The position numbers and the translations under genes are program-made. From positions 124,001 through 188,000 of the forward strand of contig UBYA01000011.1 in the NCBI GenBank assembly GCA_900469615.1: DNA of 64,000 bases. Direction: 5' to 3'. The notes under the pieces were generated by a model. It did no database searches. It was not told the DNA's origin and worked only from the letters and a program-made list of their open reading frames with translations. Source of the DNA: Hyphomicrobiales bacterium (GTDB taxonomy: Bacteria; Pseudomonadota; Alphaproteobacteria; Rhizobiales; Rhizobiaceae). Shown here one piece after another: positions 17,049-25,548 of the stretch (positions are counted from its first letter, which is position 1; every line of letters starts with the position of its first letter).

Positions 17049-17822
17049 TCAGTCGAATTTCTCCGTCGTATCCGCCTTGCCCTTTACCCAATAGCCGGAT
17101 GCCTTGATCCAGCTCAGCGGATAACCGCGCTCTTCGACGAGATAGGCGCGCAGAGCGCGCGTGACGGAGGCCTCGGCCGCAATCCAGACGAAGGTGCCGG
17201 GCAGCAGCTCGATCGACCGGAGAACTCCTATCAATGCGGAGGGATCCGTTGCCGCCGAGAGCGGCCGATGAGCCCAGCGAACATCCAGTTGCGCATCGGT
17301 CTGGAACGCCTGGTGCTCGGCCGCATCGGCAACCGCCGCAATCGCGGTGATGCGCTGCCTTGCTCCCGCTTCTTCGATACGGCGGCCGATTGCCGGCAAT
17401 GCCGTCTCGTCGCCGATGAGCAGCCAGTTTTCGATATCGCTTGACACCACGGCCGAACCGCGAGGCCCGCCGATTTCCAGCCTGTCGCCCGGGAGGGCGC
17501 CGAGTGCCCATTTCGTGACCGGCCCCGCTTCATGAAGAGCAAAATCGAGAACCAGCGTGCGGGCATCGGCATCGTAACGGCGAGGCGTATAGTCGCGCCG
17601 CTCCATTTCCTCGCCCGAACCCGGCACGAAAACCTTGATGTGATCGTCCGGCGCAAGGCTGATGAAATCGGCGAGGTCATCGCCGGTCAATTCGATGCGC
17701 AGCATGCCGGGCGTGATTCTCCGGGCGGCAGCTACCGTCAGGGAACGCCGCTTCAGCTCATGGCGCACGCGCTCGATCCTCGGCGCAGAGACAGTCGGAT
17801 TGGAGGTCTGGGGAGTATCCAT
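17049..17822 (-). CDS. Siderophore-interacting protein (ferric-siderophore reductase, SIP/ViuB family)
   Basis: A 257-residue flavoprotein; ATG 17822 follows AAGGA at a good distance (an upstream in-frame GTG at 17864 is less likely). FAD-binding SIP motifs are RRDYTPRRYDADARTLVLDF and HEAGPVTKWALGALPGDRLEIGGPRG, and the NAD(P)H half contains LLIGDETALPAIGRRIEE and FVWIAAEASVTRALRAYL. These proteins reduce Fe(III)-siderophores in the cytosol to free Fe(II). A second, longer SIP sits at 27529 in the fhu operon, so this genome region carries two. It stands alone here, followed by a hairpin. Confidence 0.88.
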   Translation of the reverse strand: MDTPQTSNPTVSAPRIERVRHELKRRSLTVAAARRITPGMLRIELTGDDLADFISLAPDDHIKVFVPGSGEEMERRDYTPRRYDADARTLVLDFALHEAGPVTKWALGALPGDRLEIGGPRGSAVVSSDIENWLLIGDETALPAIGRRIEEAGARQRITAIAAVADAAEHQAFQTDAQLDVRWAHRPLSAATDPSALIGVLRSIELLPGTFVWIAAEASVTRALRAYLVEERGYPLSWIKASGYWVKGKADTTEKFD

Positions 17823-18051
17823 GTGTGTCCTTTCGAGGCGCTTCGATCTCGATCCGCAGGACACAGTCGCGCAGACCGAAGCCGCAGAGCCGTTCGATCA
17901 TACGCGTTGAGTGACGTTAACGCTTACGTGTCCGGGAAAAACCCGGCCAATTGGAACTGTCTATAGAAGAGGAATACCCATCTGGCAACGAAAAGATGAG
18001 TATTGGAGACAAGATTATGAAATGCGAGGGAATGCGTTGCGATCTTCTAGT

Positions 18052-18086
18052 GGGTCGGCACGGCCCTTTCGAGCCCGCGCCGACCC
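18052..18086 (-). terminator. Hairpin terminator of htpG
   Basis: An 8-bp stem GGGTCGGC/GCCGACCC with a 19-nt loop, just beyond the htpG stop at 18094. No T tract. The wider gap 17823-18093 holds no other recognisable gene. Confidence 0.45.
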
Positions 18087-18093
18087 CGCTGGA

Positions 18094-19983
18094 TTACTGG
18101 AGCGCCTTTTCCATCAGCCGCGCCAGGCGTTCGGCGAACGCGCGCGGATCGGCCGGCTTGTCGCCATCGAGAACCCGCGCCTGATCGAGCAGAAGAAAGG
18201 CGGCATCGTCGCGCAGCGCCGGCGCATCCGCCTTGGCGGCGATAGCCTTGACGACGGGATGATCCATGTTGATCTCGAGGATCGGCTTGGCGCCGGATTG
18301 CAGACGGCCCGCCCCCTGAAGGATCTTCTCCAGCTGGCGATCATACCCCTGTTCGGACGCAACGAGGCAGACGGCGCTTTCGATCAGGCGGTCGGACGCG
18401 CGCACATCGGAGACCTCGTCGGCAAGCTTCTGCTTGGCATAATCGAGGAACGCCTGCACGTCGGCCGGCGCGCTTTCGCTTTCCGGCCTGTCTTCATCCT
18501 GCTTCTTGAACTGCGCGAGATCCGCGGACCCCTGGGTGATCGACTTGAAGCTCTTGCCTTCGAATTCCGGGGCGTTGGTGACCCAGAAGCTGTCGACGGA
18601 ATCGGTAAGCAGCAGCACTTCGATGCCGCGGGCGCGGAACCCTTCGAGCTGCGGCGAGGCCTTAAGCTGCTCCAGACTGCCGCCGACGAGATAGTAGATC
18701 GATTGCTGGCCTTCCTTGGCATCCTTGACGTAGTCGGCAAGCGAGCGATAGCCGTCCCCGGAGGCCGTCGTGCGGAAGCGCGACAGCGCCAGAAGCTGCG
18801 AGCGGCGCTCGAAATCCTCGTAGATGCCTTCCTTGATCAGGCTGCCGAAGTTCTCCCAGATCTTCAGGAAGGCGTCGTGATCGCTCTCGGCCTGCTTCTC
18901 GATCGCCGTGATGATGCGGTTGGTGACACCCTTGCGGATCGCCGTCAGGATCGGGCTTTCCTGGATCATCTCGCGCGAGACGTTGAGCGGCAGATCCGAC
19001 GTATCGACGAGACCGCGCACGAAACGGAGATAGCGCGGCAGCAATTCCGCCTCGTCGGTGATGAAGACACGCTTCACATAGAGCTTCATGCGCCCCTTGC
19101 GATCCGGATCGAAGAGATCGAAGGGCTGCGAGCCGGGCACGAAGGCGAGAGCGGAATATTCGTGGCGGCCTTCAGCGCGAAAATGCACCGTCAGCGCCGG
19201 CTCATCGTACTGGCCGGAAACGCTGCGATAGAAATCGGTGTATTCCTCGGTTGTGATGTCGTTCTTCGACTTGGTCCAGAGCGCTGTGCCATCCGTGAGC
19301 TGGGTGGCTTCCTCGCCGGGCTTCTCGGCGATCTTGATCGGCACCGGGACATGACCGGACTGCTCCTTGACGATACGCTCGACCGTCCAGCGCGACGCAT
19401 AGCTCTTGGCATCCTCCATCAGGTGCAGCGTGATACGCGTGCCGCGCGCCGGAGCCTCGCTCGTATCGACAGGAGCGACGCTGTAGCCGCCCTTGCCATC
19501 GGAAGACCAGAGCCAGGCATCCTCGGCGCCTGCACGGCGGGAAACGACGTCGACGCGGTCGGCGACCATGAAGCAGGAATAAAAGCCGACGCCGAACTGG
19601 CCGATGAGCTGCGCACCCTCACCCTGCTTGTTGGCCTCGATGCGTTCCATGAAGGCACGCGTGCCGGAGCGGGCGATCGTGCCGAGGGCTTCGATCATTT
19701 CGTCACGGCTCATGCCGATGCCGTTGTCTTCCACGATAAGCTTGCCGCCATCGGCATCGAGCGTCAGCAGAATGCGGCTATCGGGATCGCTGGCGAGCAA
19801 GCCGGGCTGCGCGATCGCTTCGTAGCGCAGCTTCTCGCATGCATCCGCCGCATTCGAGATCAACTCGCGCAGGAAAACATCCTTATCCGAGTAAACCGAG
19901 TGAACCATCATATGCAGAAGGCGGGCAACGTCGGCCTCGAAGACGTGGCTCTCGGCGGTCTTTTCTGCGGTGCTGGTCGTCAT
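18094..19983 (-). CDS. htpG: Molecular chaperone HtpG (Hsp90)
   Basis: A 629-residue bacterial Hsp90, full length. The N-terminal ATPase has the GHKL motifs LRELISNAADACEK, VEDNGIGM and GQFGVGFYSCFM. The middle domain carries LYVKRVFITDEAELLPRYLRF, the conserved RGLVDTSDLPLNVSREM with the catalytic Arg loop, and SPQLEGFRARGIEVLLLTD. The C-terminal dimerisation domain ends LARLMEKALQ. It refolds and holds client proteins in the cytosol. AGGAG precedes ATG 19983, and a heat-shock-like promoter lies just upstream. Confidence 0.97.
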   Translation of the reverse strand: MTTSTAEKTAESHVFEADVARLLHMMVHSVYSDKDVFLRELISNAADACEKLRYEAIAQPGLLASDPDSRILLTLDADGGKLIVEDNGIGMSRDEMIEALGTIARSGTRAFMERIEANKQGEGAQLIGQFGVGFYSCFMVADRVDVVSRRAGAEDAWLWSSDGKGGYSVAPVDTSEAPARGTRITLHLMEDAKSYASRWTVERIVKEQSGHVPVPIKIAEKPGEEATQLTDGTALWTKSKNDITTEEYTDFYRSVSGQYDEPALTVHFRAEGRHEYSALAFVPGSQPFDLFDPDRKGRMKLYVKRVFITDEAELLPRYLRFVRGLVDTSDLPLNVSREMIQESPILTAIRKGVTNRIITAIEKQAESDHDAFLKIWENFGSLIKEGIYEDFERRSQLLALSRFRTTASGDGYRSLADYVKDAKEGQQSIYYLVGGSLEQLKASPQLEGFRARGIEVLLLTDSVDSFWVTNAPEFEGKSFKSITQGSADLAQFKKQDEDRPESESAPADVQAFLDYAKQKLADEVSDVRASDRLIESAVCLVASEQGYDRQLEKILQGAGRLQSGAKPILEINMDHPVVKAIAAKADAPALRDDAAFLLLDQARVLDGDKPADPRAFAERLARLMEKALQ

Positions 19984-20021
19984 GTGCGTCTAGTCTCCTG
20001 GGAATGTTAAAACTCGCGCCG

Positions 20022-20053
20022 AACAGGTGGCGGAAGACGAGGCAAATTTCAAG
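20022..20053 (-). promoter_or_regulatory. Possible RpoH (heat-shock sigma) promoter of htpG
   Basis: On the minus strand CTTGAA (20053-20048) is followed after 17 bp by CCACCTGTT (20030-20022), placed about 40 nt before the htpG start. The -35 matches the RpoH consensus exactly; the -10 only partly resembles the CCCATnT form. Confidence 0.35.
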
Positions 20054-20302
20054 CACGCGTTGTCAGATCGTGCCGCGAATGAGCAAGCGGCCCTTTTCTG
20101 CGCACGGGTCCGCATACGGGGCCGGCTCTTCGCCGATCACACAGGTTTTACCCCAGCCGGCGCATATGCGGCGCGGCGTCGCACCAACATGCCATAAATT
20201 TGGCCAAGGCGCGCCCAAGATCGATGGGGTCACATTGAGCGGCTCCAGAGGCCATGCACCGGGAGCCGCATCGGATATGTTCTTCCAGCAAAGGAGACCA
20301 TT

Positions 20303-20953
20303 GTGCAAAGCCTTAGCAAAGCAATTCTCATCACAGCCGGCCTCGTCGCAGCCGCGGGATTGGCGGGCCAGGCCTTCGCTCAGCAGCCCATCGACCGCTC
20401 CACCGCCATGCACCGCATGACGGTCCACCTGCCGGACGGCTCGCTGGAGGTGATCCGCTATAGCGGCGATCAGCCTCCGGCCGTCACGTTCCAGGGCGAT
20501 CCCGATCCGGCATTCCCGTTCGCCGCGGCCCTTGAACCTTTCGACTCGGCTTCGCCCTTCGCCGAGATGGAGCGCATCTCGGCAGCGATGGACCGTGAGA
20601 CGGCCGCCATGTTGAACGATGCGCGGTTTCTCACACAACGATCGGCCAATGCAGGCAATCTCATGAACATCGACCTGTCGAAACTGCCGAAAGGCGCACA
20701 GGCTTATACGATGATCTCGACGACGTCGGGTAAAGGCACCTGCACGCGGACCACGGAATATTACAGCTCCGGCACCGGCAAGCCGCAGGTCAGGACGAGC
20801 AGCTCGGGAAGCTGTGGCATGGTCCAGCGCTCGCCTGCCGAACCCGCGCATGTCATCGGCCCTAGCCCCTCACCTGGGCACCAGCCTGCCAACGTGATCG
20901 AAGCTTCCTATCACCCGAATTCGAAGGCGATCAAGACGGCAAGGCTTTTCTAG
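20303..20953 (+). CDS. Exported hypothetical protein
   Basis: A 216-residue protein of unknown function. GTG 20303 follows AAGGAGACC. The signal peptide is about 26 residues, ending QAFA|QQ. The mature part begins with HRMTVHLPDGSLEVIRYSGD, a strand-rich segment, and later has a two-cysteine loop (GTCTRTTEYYSSG ... SGSCG) that could be disulfide-linked in the periplasm. The tail is rich in Pro, Ser and His. It is a single gene flanked by htpG (divergent) and a strong hairpin at 21072. The 319-bp gap 19984-20302 before it contains the htpG promoter and nothing else evident. Confidence 0.8.
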   Translation: MQSLSKAILITAGLVAAAGLAGQAFAQQPIDRSTAMHRMTVHLPDGSLEVIRYSGDQPPAVTFQGDPDPAFPFAAALEPFDSASPFAEMERISAAMDRETAAMLNDARFLTQRSANAGNLMNIDLSKLPKGAQAYTMISTTSGKGTCTRTTEYYSSGTGKPQVRTSSSGSCGMVQRSPAEPAHVIGPSPSPGHQPANVIEASYHPNSKAIKTARLF

Positions 20954-21071
20954 AGAGGTCCGGCATTCGAACCGCCACGGCTCGTCATCCGTCTCTCCAG
21001 AGTTGCCTGGCCAGAATTACCTAGGCCAGAATTGCCGGGGAAGACCCCGCGGCCGCAGCCAATGTAATCCG

Positions 21072-21106
21072 GCAAAGGGGACGCTCGACAAGAGCGTCCC
21101 CTTTGC
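21072..21106 (+). terminator. Strong hairpin terminator after the exported hypothetical gene
   Basis: A 15-bp stem (GCAAAGGGGACGCTC paired with its complement) and 5-nt loop. Just before it, GGCCAGAATT occurs twice in tandem (about 21008-21042). Confidence 0.6.
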
Positions 21107-21231
21107 ATATGCGCAAGTGCGGCATGCCGATTTGCATTGCCGCCGCCCAATTGCCATCCGCACTCCGTTGCTATAATAACTTGAGTTTAATTGGCAGGAT
21201 TATTGCGCGAGAGCAACGCCGGAAGCTGCGA

Positions 21232-22116
21232 ATGACGTTTCAGCCGAGAATGCAGAACAAGATCGGAGGCTTTTCCGTCATCGGCGGCATGCATCGCCGC
21301 CAGTGGAACGGCATCGTCGCCGACATCTGGAATGTCAATTGTGCGGCACATGCCGGCGGATACTATGTCGCGCATGATCCGCGACTGTTCATTCTTCTGG
21401 AACAACGCGGCTCCGGCACGACCAACGTTCGGCAGTCGCCGCATGCACGGGGCCGGGCACAGGATAACGATAGCGGACGCATTTCCTACATTCCCGCCGG
21501 AATGGAGCTATGGGTCGATATCTCCGGCGTCGAGTTCGTGCGCCACCTCGATATTCACTTCAACGCGGAGATCATCGGCCAGCGGCTGATGGAAAATATC
21601 GACCCCTCGCGGCTCGATCGCCCGCAACTGCATTTCACCGACCAGCGCGTGATGGCGCTCGCCGAGCTTATCGCTGCGGAATGCGAAAATCCCGAACCGC
21701 TGCATGACCTCTACGGCGACGGCCTGACGCTGTCGCTGCTGATCGGCGTGCTGCAGCTGCATGGAACGCAGCCACGCAAGCGCAGCGGCCTTGCCACCTG
21801 GCAGCTGCGCCGCGCGGTCGACTATATCGAAGAGCACTGCACCCGGGCTATCCGGCTGGAAGAGCTGGCGGCGCTGACCGGTCTTTCCCAGTCGCATTTC
21901 AGCCATGCCTTCAAGGCGTCAACGGGCATGCCGCCGCATCAATGGCAGACGCGAGCCAGGCTTGAGCGGGCCAAGCATCTGCTGCTGAAGAGCCAGCTGC
22001 CGCTCACCACCGTCGCCGTCGAAACCGGCTTTGCCGACCAGGCGCATTTTACGCGCGTTTTCCGCAAGAATGTCGGCACGGCGCCGGCGAGCTGGAAGCG
22101 CAGCAGGCTTGCCTGA
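21232..22116 (+). CDS. AraC-family transcriptional activator of the siderophore locus
   Basis: A 294-residue regulator. The C-terminal 100 residues hold the double helix-turn-helix: RAIRLEELAALTGLSQSHFS, HAFKASTGMPPHQWQ, then LTTVAVETGFADQAHFTRVF and the closing GTAPASWKR. The N-terminal sensor region has no named fold that I can assign, as is usual for PchR/AlcR-like regulators that bind ferric siderophores. ATG 21232 is picked over upstream codons for its GGAAG site and domain position; a TTGCCA/TATAAT pair (21151/21172) could be its promoter. It sits directly before the TonB receptor, its likely target. Confidence 0.87.
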   Translation: MTFQPRMQNKIGGFSVIGGMHRRQWNGIVADIWNVNCAAHAGGYYVAHDPRLFILLEQRGSGTTNVRQSPHARGRAQDNDSGRISYIPAGMELWVDISGVEFVRHLDIHFNAEIIGQRLMENIDPSRLDRPQLHFTDQRVMALAELIAAECENPEPLHDLYGDGLTLSLLIGVLQLHGTQPRKRSGLATWQLRRAVDYIEEHCTRAIRLEELAALTGLSQSHFSHAFKASTGMPPHQWQTRARLERAKHLLLKSQLPLTTVAVETGFADQAHFTRVFRKNVGTAPASWKRSRLA

Positions 22117-22125
22117 AAACCACAG

Positions 22126-22158
22126 TTCGCGGGCAATTGTACGTTTCGCGGAGAATTG
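22126..22158 (+). promoter_or_regulatory. Direct repeats likely bound by the AraC regulator
   Basis: TTCGCGGGCAATTG (22126-22139) and TTCGCGGAGAATTG (22145-22158) are tandem copies 19 bp apart, upstream of the receptor gene, the arrangement used by AraC-type activators. The same stretch also forms an inverted repeat GGGCAATT/AATTGCCC. Confidence 0.45.
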
Positions 22159-22208
22159 CCCAAAAACATTCAATTTCCCTCGTGACAGACAAGCCGCACC
22201 AGTAAATA

Positions 22209-22223
22209 TGAGTTAACTACTCA
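22209..22223 (+). promoter_or_regulatory. RirA-type iron-responsive (IRO) box before the TonB receptor
   Basis: TGA-N9-TCA at 22209-22223, within the wider dyad ATGAGT/ACTCAT, fits the rhizobial RirA operator form. Position 60 bp before the receptor start is right for iron repression. Confidence 0.5.
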
Positions 22224-22283
22224 TCTTATTGAGGGATCGGCCGCCTCGGCCGGGCAGGCGTAAAATCGGGACAAACGACGGAA

Positions 22284-24470
22284 ATGCAGGGATTGAAGAA
22301 AGACGTATCGCGGGCGCGGCTTTTGGCGACGGGCGTAGCCATTACCGCACTGTTTTGGGGCTTGCAAGCCTCGGCCCAGGAAACACCGACGGAACTGAAG
22401 CCGCTGGTCATCCAGGGATCGCAGCAAAAGGACGAAGCCAGCGGCACGGCGCCGGTCAAGGGCTATGTCGCCAAGAAGACGACGTCGGGCTCGAAATCGG
22501 ATACGCCGATCACCGAGGTCCCGCAATCGGTGTCCGTCATCGGCCGGCAGGAAATGCAGGATCGCGGCATCACCAACAAGGTGGACGAGGCGCTGCGCTA
22601 TACGCCCGGCGTCACCGCCCAGCCCTTCGGCAATGACGGCGATACCGACTGGTTCTATATCCGCGGTTTCGATGCGACGCAGACCGGCGTCTTCATGAAC
22701 GGCCTGACGCTCTTTAGCTACGGCTTCGGCGGCTTCCAGATCGATCCGTTCATGCTCGAGCGCGTCGAGGTGCTGAAAGGCCCCTCCTCCGTGCTTTACG
22801 GCGGCTCCAATCCCGGCGGCCTCGTCAACATGGTTCGCAAGGAGCCCACCGACGATCCCTATTATTATACCGAGATCGGCATCAACAATCTCGGCAACGC
22901 CTTCGTCGGCTTCGATTTCTCCGACAAGCTGTCAGCCGACGGCGTCTACCGCTACCGTGTCACCGGCAAGGTTGCAGGCGGCGACACCTATAGCGACGGC
23001 ACCCACGACCTGCGTGGCTTCATCATGCCGCAGGTGACGATCTCGCCCGACGATTCCACCAAGCTGACCGTTTTCGGCTCGCTGAGCGGCCTTGACGAAA
23101 TCCATAGCGGCAACGGCTTCTTCCCCTATGTCGGCACGGTCGTCGACGCGCCTTTCGGCAAGATCAAGCGCGATGCCTTCTATGGCGAGCGGAGCATCGA
23201 CAATCTGAAATACGCCCAGCAGATGCTGGGCTACGAATTCTCGCACGACTTCGACGGCGGCTGGACCGTGTCGCAGAACGCGCGTTACGGCCACCTCTAC
23301 AAGCGCGAGGAAGGCCCCTACCTGAACGGCTACGTGGACGGCAACCCGCTCGACCCGTCCTACGACGATCCGGATTACATGCTGAACCGCATCGGCTTCT
23401 TCGAACGTTCGAAGGTCGATACCTTCTCGGTCGACACGCGTGCGGAAAACAAGTTCGACACCGGCCCCATCAGCCATGATTTCCTCATCGGCACCGATTA
23501 CTCGATCTACCGTCTCGATCAGGTCCAGGCCTGCTGCGGCTCCAATCCGATCAGCGCCACCCATCCGGTCTACGGCACGGCGCAGGGCACGAACTTCGTC
23601 TATCTCGATCAGGTGCTGACACAACAGCAGCTCGGCGTCTACACGCAGGATCAGATGCGCTTCGGCGGCGGCTGGCTGCTGACGCTTAACGGCCGCTACG
23701 ATTTCGTCGACACCAATTCCGACGCGACGGTCGGCACGACCTACAGTTCGAACGACAAAGCGCCGAGCGGCCGCGCCGGCCTCGCCTATGAATTCTCCAA
23801 CGGCATCACGCCCTATGTCAGCGCCGGCACCTTCTTCCGGCCGATAGTCGGCACCAGCGTCAGCGGCGGCGGGCTGCTTCCGGAAAAGGGCGAGCAATAC
23901 GAAGCCGGCGTCAAGTACGAGCCCGACTTCATCGACGGCCTGTTCACGGCGTCCATCTTCCAGATCGACCGCAAGAACATGGCCCTCACCGATCCCGTCA
24001 CCTTCCTGCAGCGCCAGGTCGGCGAGGTCCGCTCGCGCGGCGTGGAATTCGAGGGCAAGGTCAACCTGGATGATAACTGGAAACTGCTCGGCTCCTATTC
24101 CTACACCGACCTGAAGATCACCAAGGACATCGATTCCTCCATCGTCGGCAACTCGCCCTATCTCGTGCCGAACTCCACCGCCTCGCTCTGGCTCGATTAC
24201 GCCTTTACCAGCGATGCGCTCGACGGCCTCAGCATCGGCGCCGGCGTGCGCTACCAGGGCAAGTCCTGGGCGGATGAAGCCAATACCCTGCGCGTGCCTT
24301 CGGCAACGCTCTTCGACGCGGGCATTCGCTACGAGAAGAAGGGATGGGGCGCCTCGCTCAACGTCGCCAATCTGTTCGACAAGGAATACGTCTCTGGTTG
24401 CGCCGGAGAGAATGTCTGCGGCTATGGCGATGCCAGAACCATTACCTTCAAGCTCAGCAAGAAGTGGTAA
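22284..24470 (+). CDS. fhuA: TonB-dependent ferric-siderophore receptor (FhuA/FoxA-like)
   Basis: A 728-residue outer-membrane receptor. The signal peptide ends ASA|QE. The plug domain (about residues 70-190) has ITEVPQSVSVIGRQEMQDRG, VTAQPFGNDGDTDWFYIRGF and RVEVLKGPSSVLYGGSNPGG; a 22-strand barrel follows and ends FKLSKKW with the terminal aromatic. No N-terminal signalling extension of the FecA/FpvA kind is visible. Two adjacent cysteines (QACCGS) lie in an extracellular loop and another pair (GCAGENVCG) near the end. The FhuD/FhuB partners downstream imply a hydroxamate siderophore. Probably iron-repressed through the IRO box and activated by the AraC protein. Confidence 0.9.
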   Translation: MQGLKKDVSRARLLATGVAITALFWGLQASAQETPTELKPLVIQGSQQKDEASGTAPVKGYVAKKTTSGSKSDTPITEVPQSVSVIGRQEMQDRGITNKVDEALRYTPGVTAQPFGNDGDTDWFYIRGFDATQTGVFMNGLTLFSYGFGGFQIDPFMLERVEVLKGPSSVLYGGSNPGGLVNMVRKEPTDDPYYYTEIGINNLGNAFVGFDFSDKLSADGVYRYRVTGKVAGGDTYSDGTHDLRGFIMPQVTISPDDSTKLTVFGSLSGLDEIHSGNGFFPYVGTVVDAPFGKIKRDAFYGERSIDNLKYAQQMLGYEFSHDFDGGWTVSQNARYGHLYKREEGPYLNGYVDGNPLDPSYDDPDYMLNRIGFFERSKVDTFSVDTRAENKFDTGPISHDFLIGTDYSIYRLDQVQACCGSNPISATHPVYGTAQGTNFVYLDQVLTQQQLGVYTQDQMRFGGGWLLTLNGRYDFVDTNSDATVGTTYSSNDKAPSGRAGLAYEFSNGITPYVSAGTFFRPIVGTSVSGGGLLPEKGEQYEAGVKYEPDFIDGLFTASIFQIDRKNMALTDPVTFLQRQVGEVRSRGVEFEGKVNLDDNWKLLGSYSYTDLKITKDIDSSIVGNSPYLVPNSTASLWLDYAFTSDALDGLSIGAGVRYQGKSWADEANTLRVPSATLFDAGIRYEKKGWGASLNVANLFDKEYVSGCAGENVCGYGDARTITFKLSKKW

Positions 24471-24515
24471 GTTGATAAATATAGTACACTTTCCTTCTCG
24501 ATCGTGGCAAAGAGC

Positions 24516-24541
24516 CGGGGATTGCCGCAAGGCAATCCTCG
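24516..24541 (+). terminator. Intercistronic hairpin between receptor and FhuD genes
   Basis: GGATTGCC/GGCAATCC with a GCAA tetraloop, extended by further pairs, 45 nt after the receptor stop. It may stabilise or partly terminate the receptor message so that the receptor is made in excess over the inner-membrane parts. Confidence 0.45.
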
Positions 24542-24571
24542 AACTCGTTTGAAACCAGGAACGAAACGAGC

Positions 24572-24661
24572 ATGACGGCGCAACAGCTGCAGCGAATTTT
24601 CAGCATGGGCATCGGCGCTTTCCCTCGTCCGCAGCGTCAACCGATCAGCGACCTTCCATGA
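24572..24661 (+). CDS. Possible 29-residue leader ORF overlapping fhuD
   Basis: ATG 24572 to TGA 24661 encodes a 29-residue peptide beginning MTAQQLQRIF, and its stop overlaps the fhuD start as ATGA. A weak AGGA lies 11 nt upstream. It could couple translation into fhuD or simply be a chance frame; no similarity is recognised. Confidence 0.3.
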   Translation: MTAQQLQRIFSMGIGAFPRPQRQPISDLP

Positions 24662-25548
24662 CCGCAACGAACGCTCATATGCTGTCGCGTCGGCAGCTTC
24701 TGGCCATGGCCGCGGCCGGCGCGATTGGCCTCAAACCGGCACGCGCGGCGACGAGCCCGCGGGTGGCAACGCTCGATTGGGCCATTTTGGAAACTCTGTT
24801 TGCGATCGGCGCCGATGTGGTCGCCGGAACCGAGCTGCTGCAATTCCGCGACGTCGCGGTGACGCCCGCCATTCCCGCAGGCGTCGCCGATCTCGGCCTG
24901 CGTGGCACGCCGAACTTCGAAGTCCTGTATGCCGTCAGGCCGGATCTGATCTTCAACTCGAATTTCTATGCCTGGGCCGACGATCGCCTGCGCCTGATCG
25001 CGCCGGTCGAGAGCCATGCCGTCTATCAGCCAGGCGCCAGTCCCTATCGGCTTTCCGAAGAGATGACGCTTGCGATCGGCGAACGGCTGGGTCTGCCCAC
25101 CGGCCGCGCGTTCGTCGATGCCACGCGGGAAAAGCTCGAAGCCTATCGCCTCGGCTTCGGCAAAGGCGATCATCGCCCTATCCTGCCGATCAATCTGGGC
25201 GATGCCCGGCATTTCCGCGTTTTCGGCTCCGACAGCATGTTCGGTGAAGTTCTGGCCCGCACCGGCCTGACCAACGCCTGGCCCGAGCTGACGAGCTATT
25301 CGGCAACCGCCCCGGTCGGGATAGAGCGATTGGCCGCCATGCCCGAGGCATGGATCGTCCTCATTCCGCCGCACCCGGCGGAAGCGCTTGCCGAGCTCCG
25401 GCAGAGCGCTTTCTGGAAAGCGCTTCCGCCGGTGAAGCAGCGCCGCGTTCTCCTGCTCGATTCGATCAATCCCTATGGCGCGCTGCCGGCGGCCGGACGC
25501 TTCGCCGATCTCCTGGCCGGAGGGCTGACCCGTGCATGGAATGGTTGA
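24658..25548 (+). CDS. fhuD: Fe(III)-hydroxamate ABC binding protein, FhuD family
   Basis: A 296-residue periplasmic receptor. It carries a twin-arginine-type leader (LSRRQLLAMAAAG, cleavage near ARA|AT), known for some rhizobial and enterobacterial FhuD homologues. The class III fold shows as RVATLDWAILETLFAIGADV, the DLGLRGTPNFEVLYAVRPDLI hinge strand, and the ligand-lobe helices. It takes the ferric siderophore from the outer-membrane receptor to FhuB. It overlaps the fhuB start by several bases and so is translationally linked to it. Confidence 0.88.
   Translation: MTATNAHMLSRRQLLAMAAAGAIGLKPARAATSPRVATLDWAILETLFAIGADVVAGTELLQFRDVAVTPAIPAGVADLGLRGTPNFEVLYAVRPDLIFNSNFYAWADDRLRLIAPVESHAVYQPGASPYRLSEEMTLAIGERLGLPTGRAFVDATREKLEAYRLGFGKGDHRPILPINLGDARHFRVFGSDSMFGEVLARTGLTNAWPELTSYSATAPVGIERLAAMPEAWIVLIPPHPAEALAELRQSAFWKALPPVKQRRVLLLDSINPYGALPAAGRFADLLAGGLTRAWNG

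Noticed and set aside
18001..18184. Short rightward frame from ATG near 17999 into the htpG end
   Set aside because: Runs into the antisense of htpG, with poor start context and no conserved feature.
17911..20010. A 699-codon rightward frame antisense to htpG
   Set aside because: It mirrors the conserved htpG gene and has the Arg/Asp/Ala-rich composition of a GC-rich shadow; no domain is recognisable.
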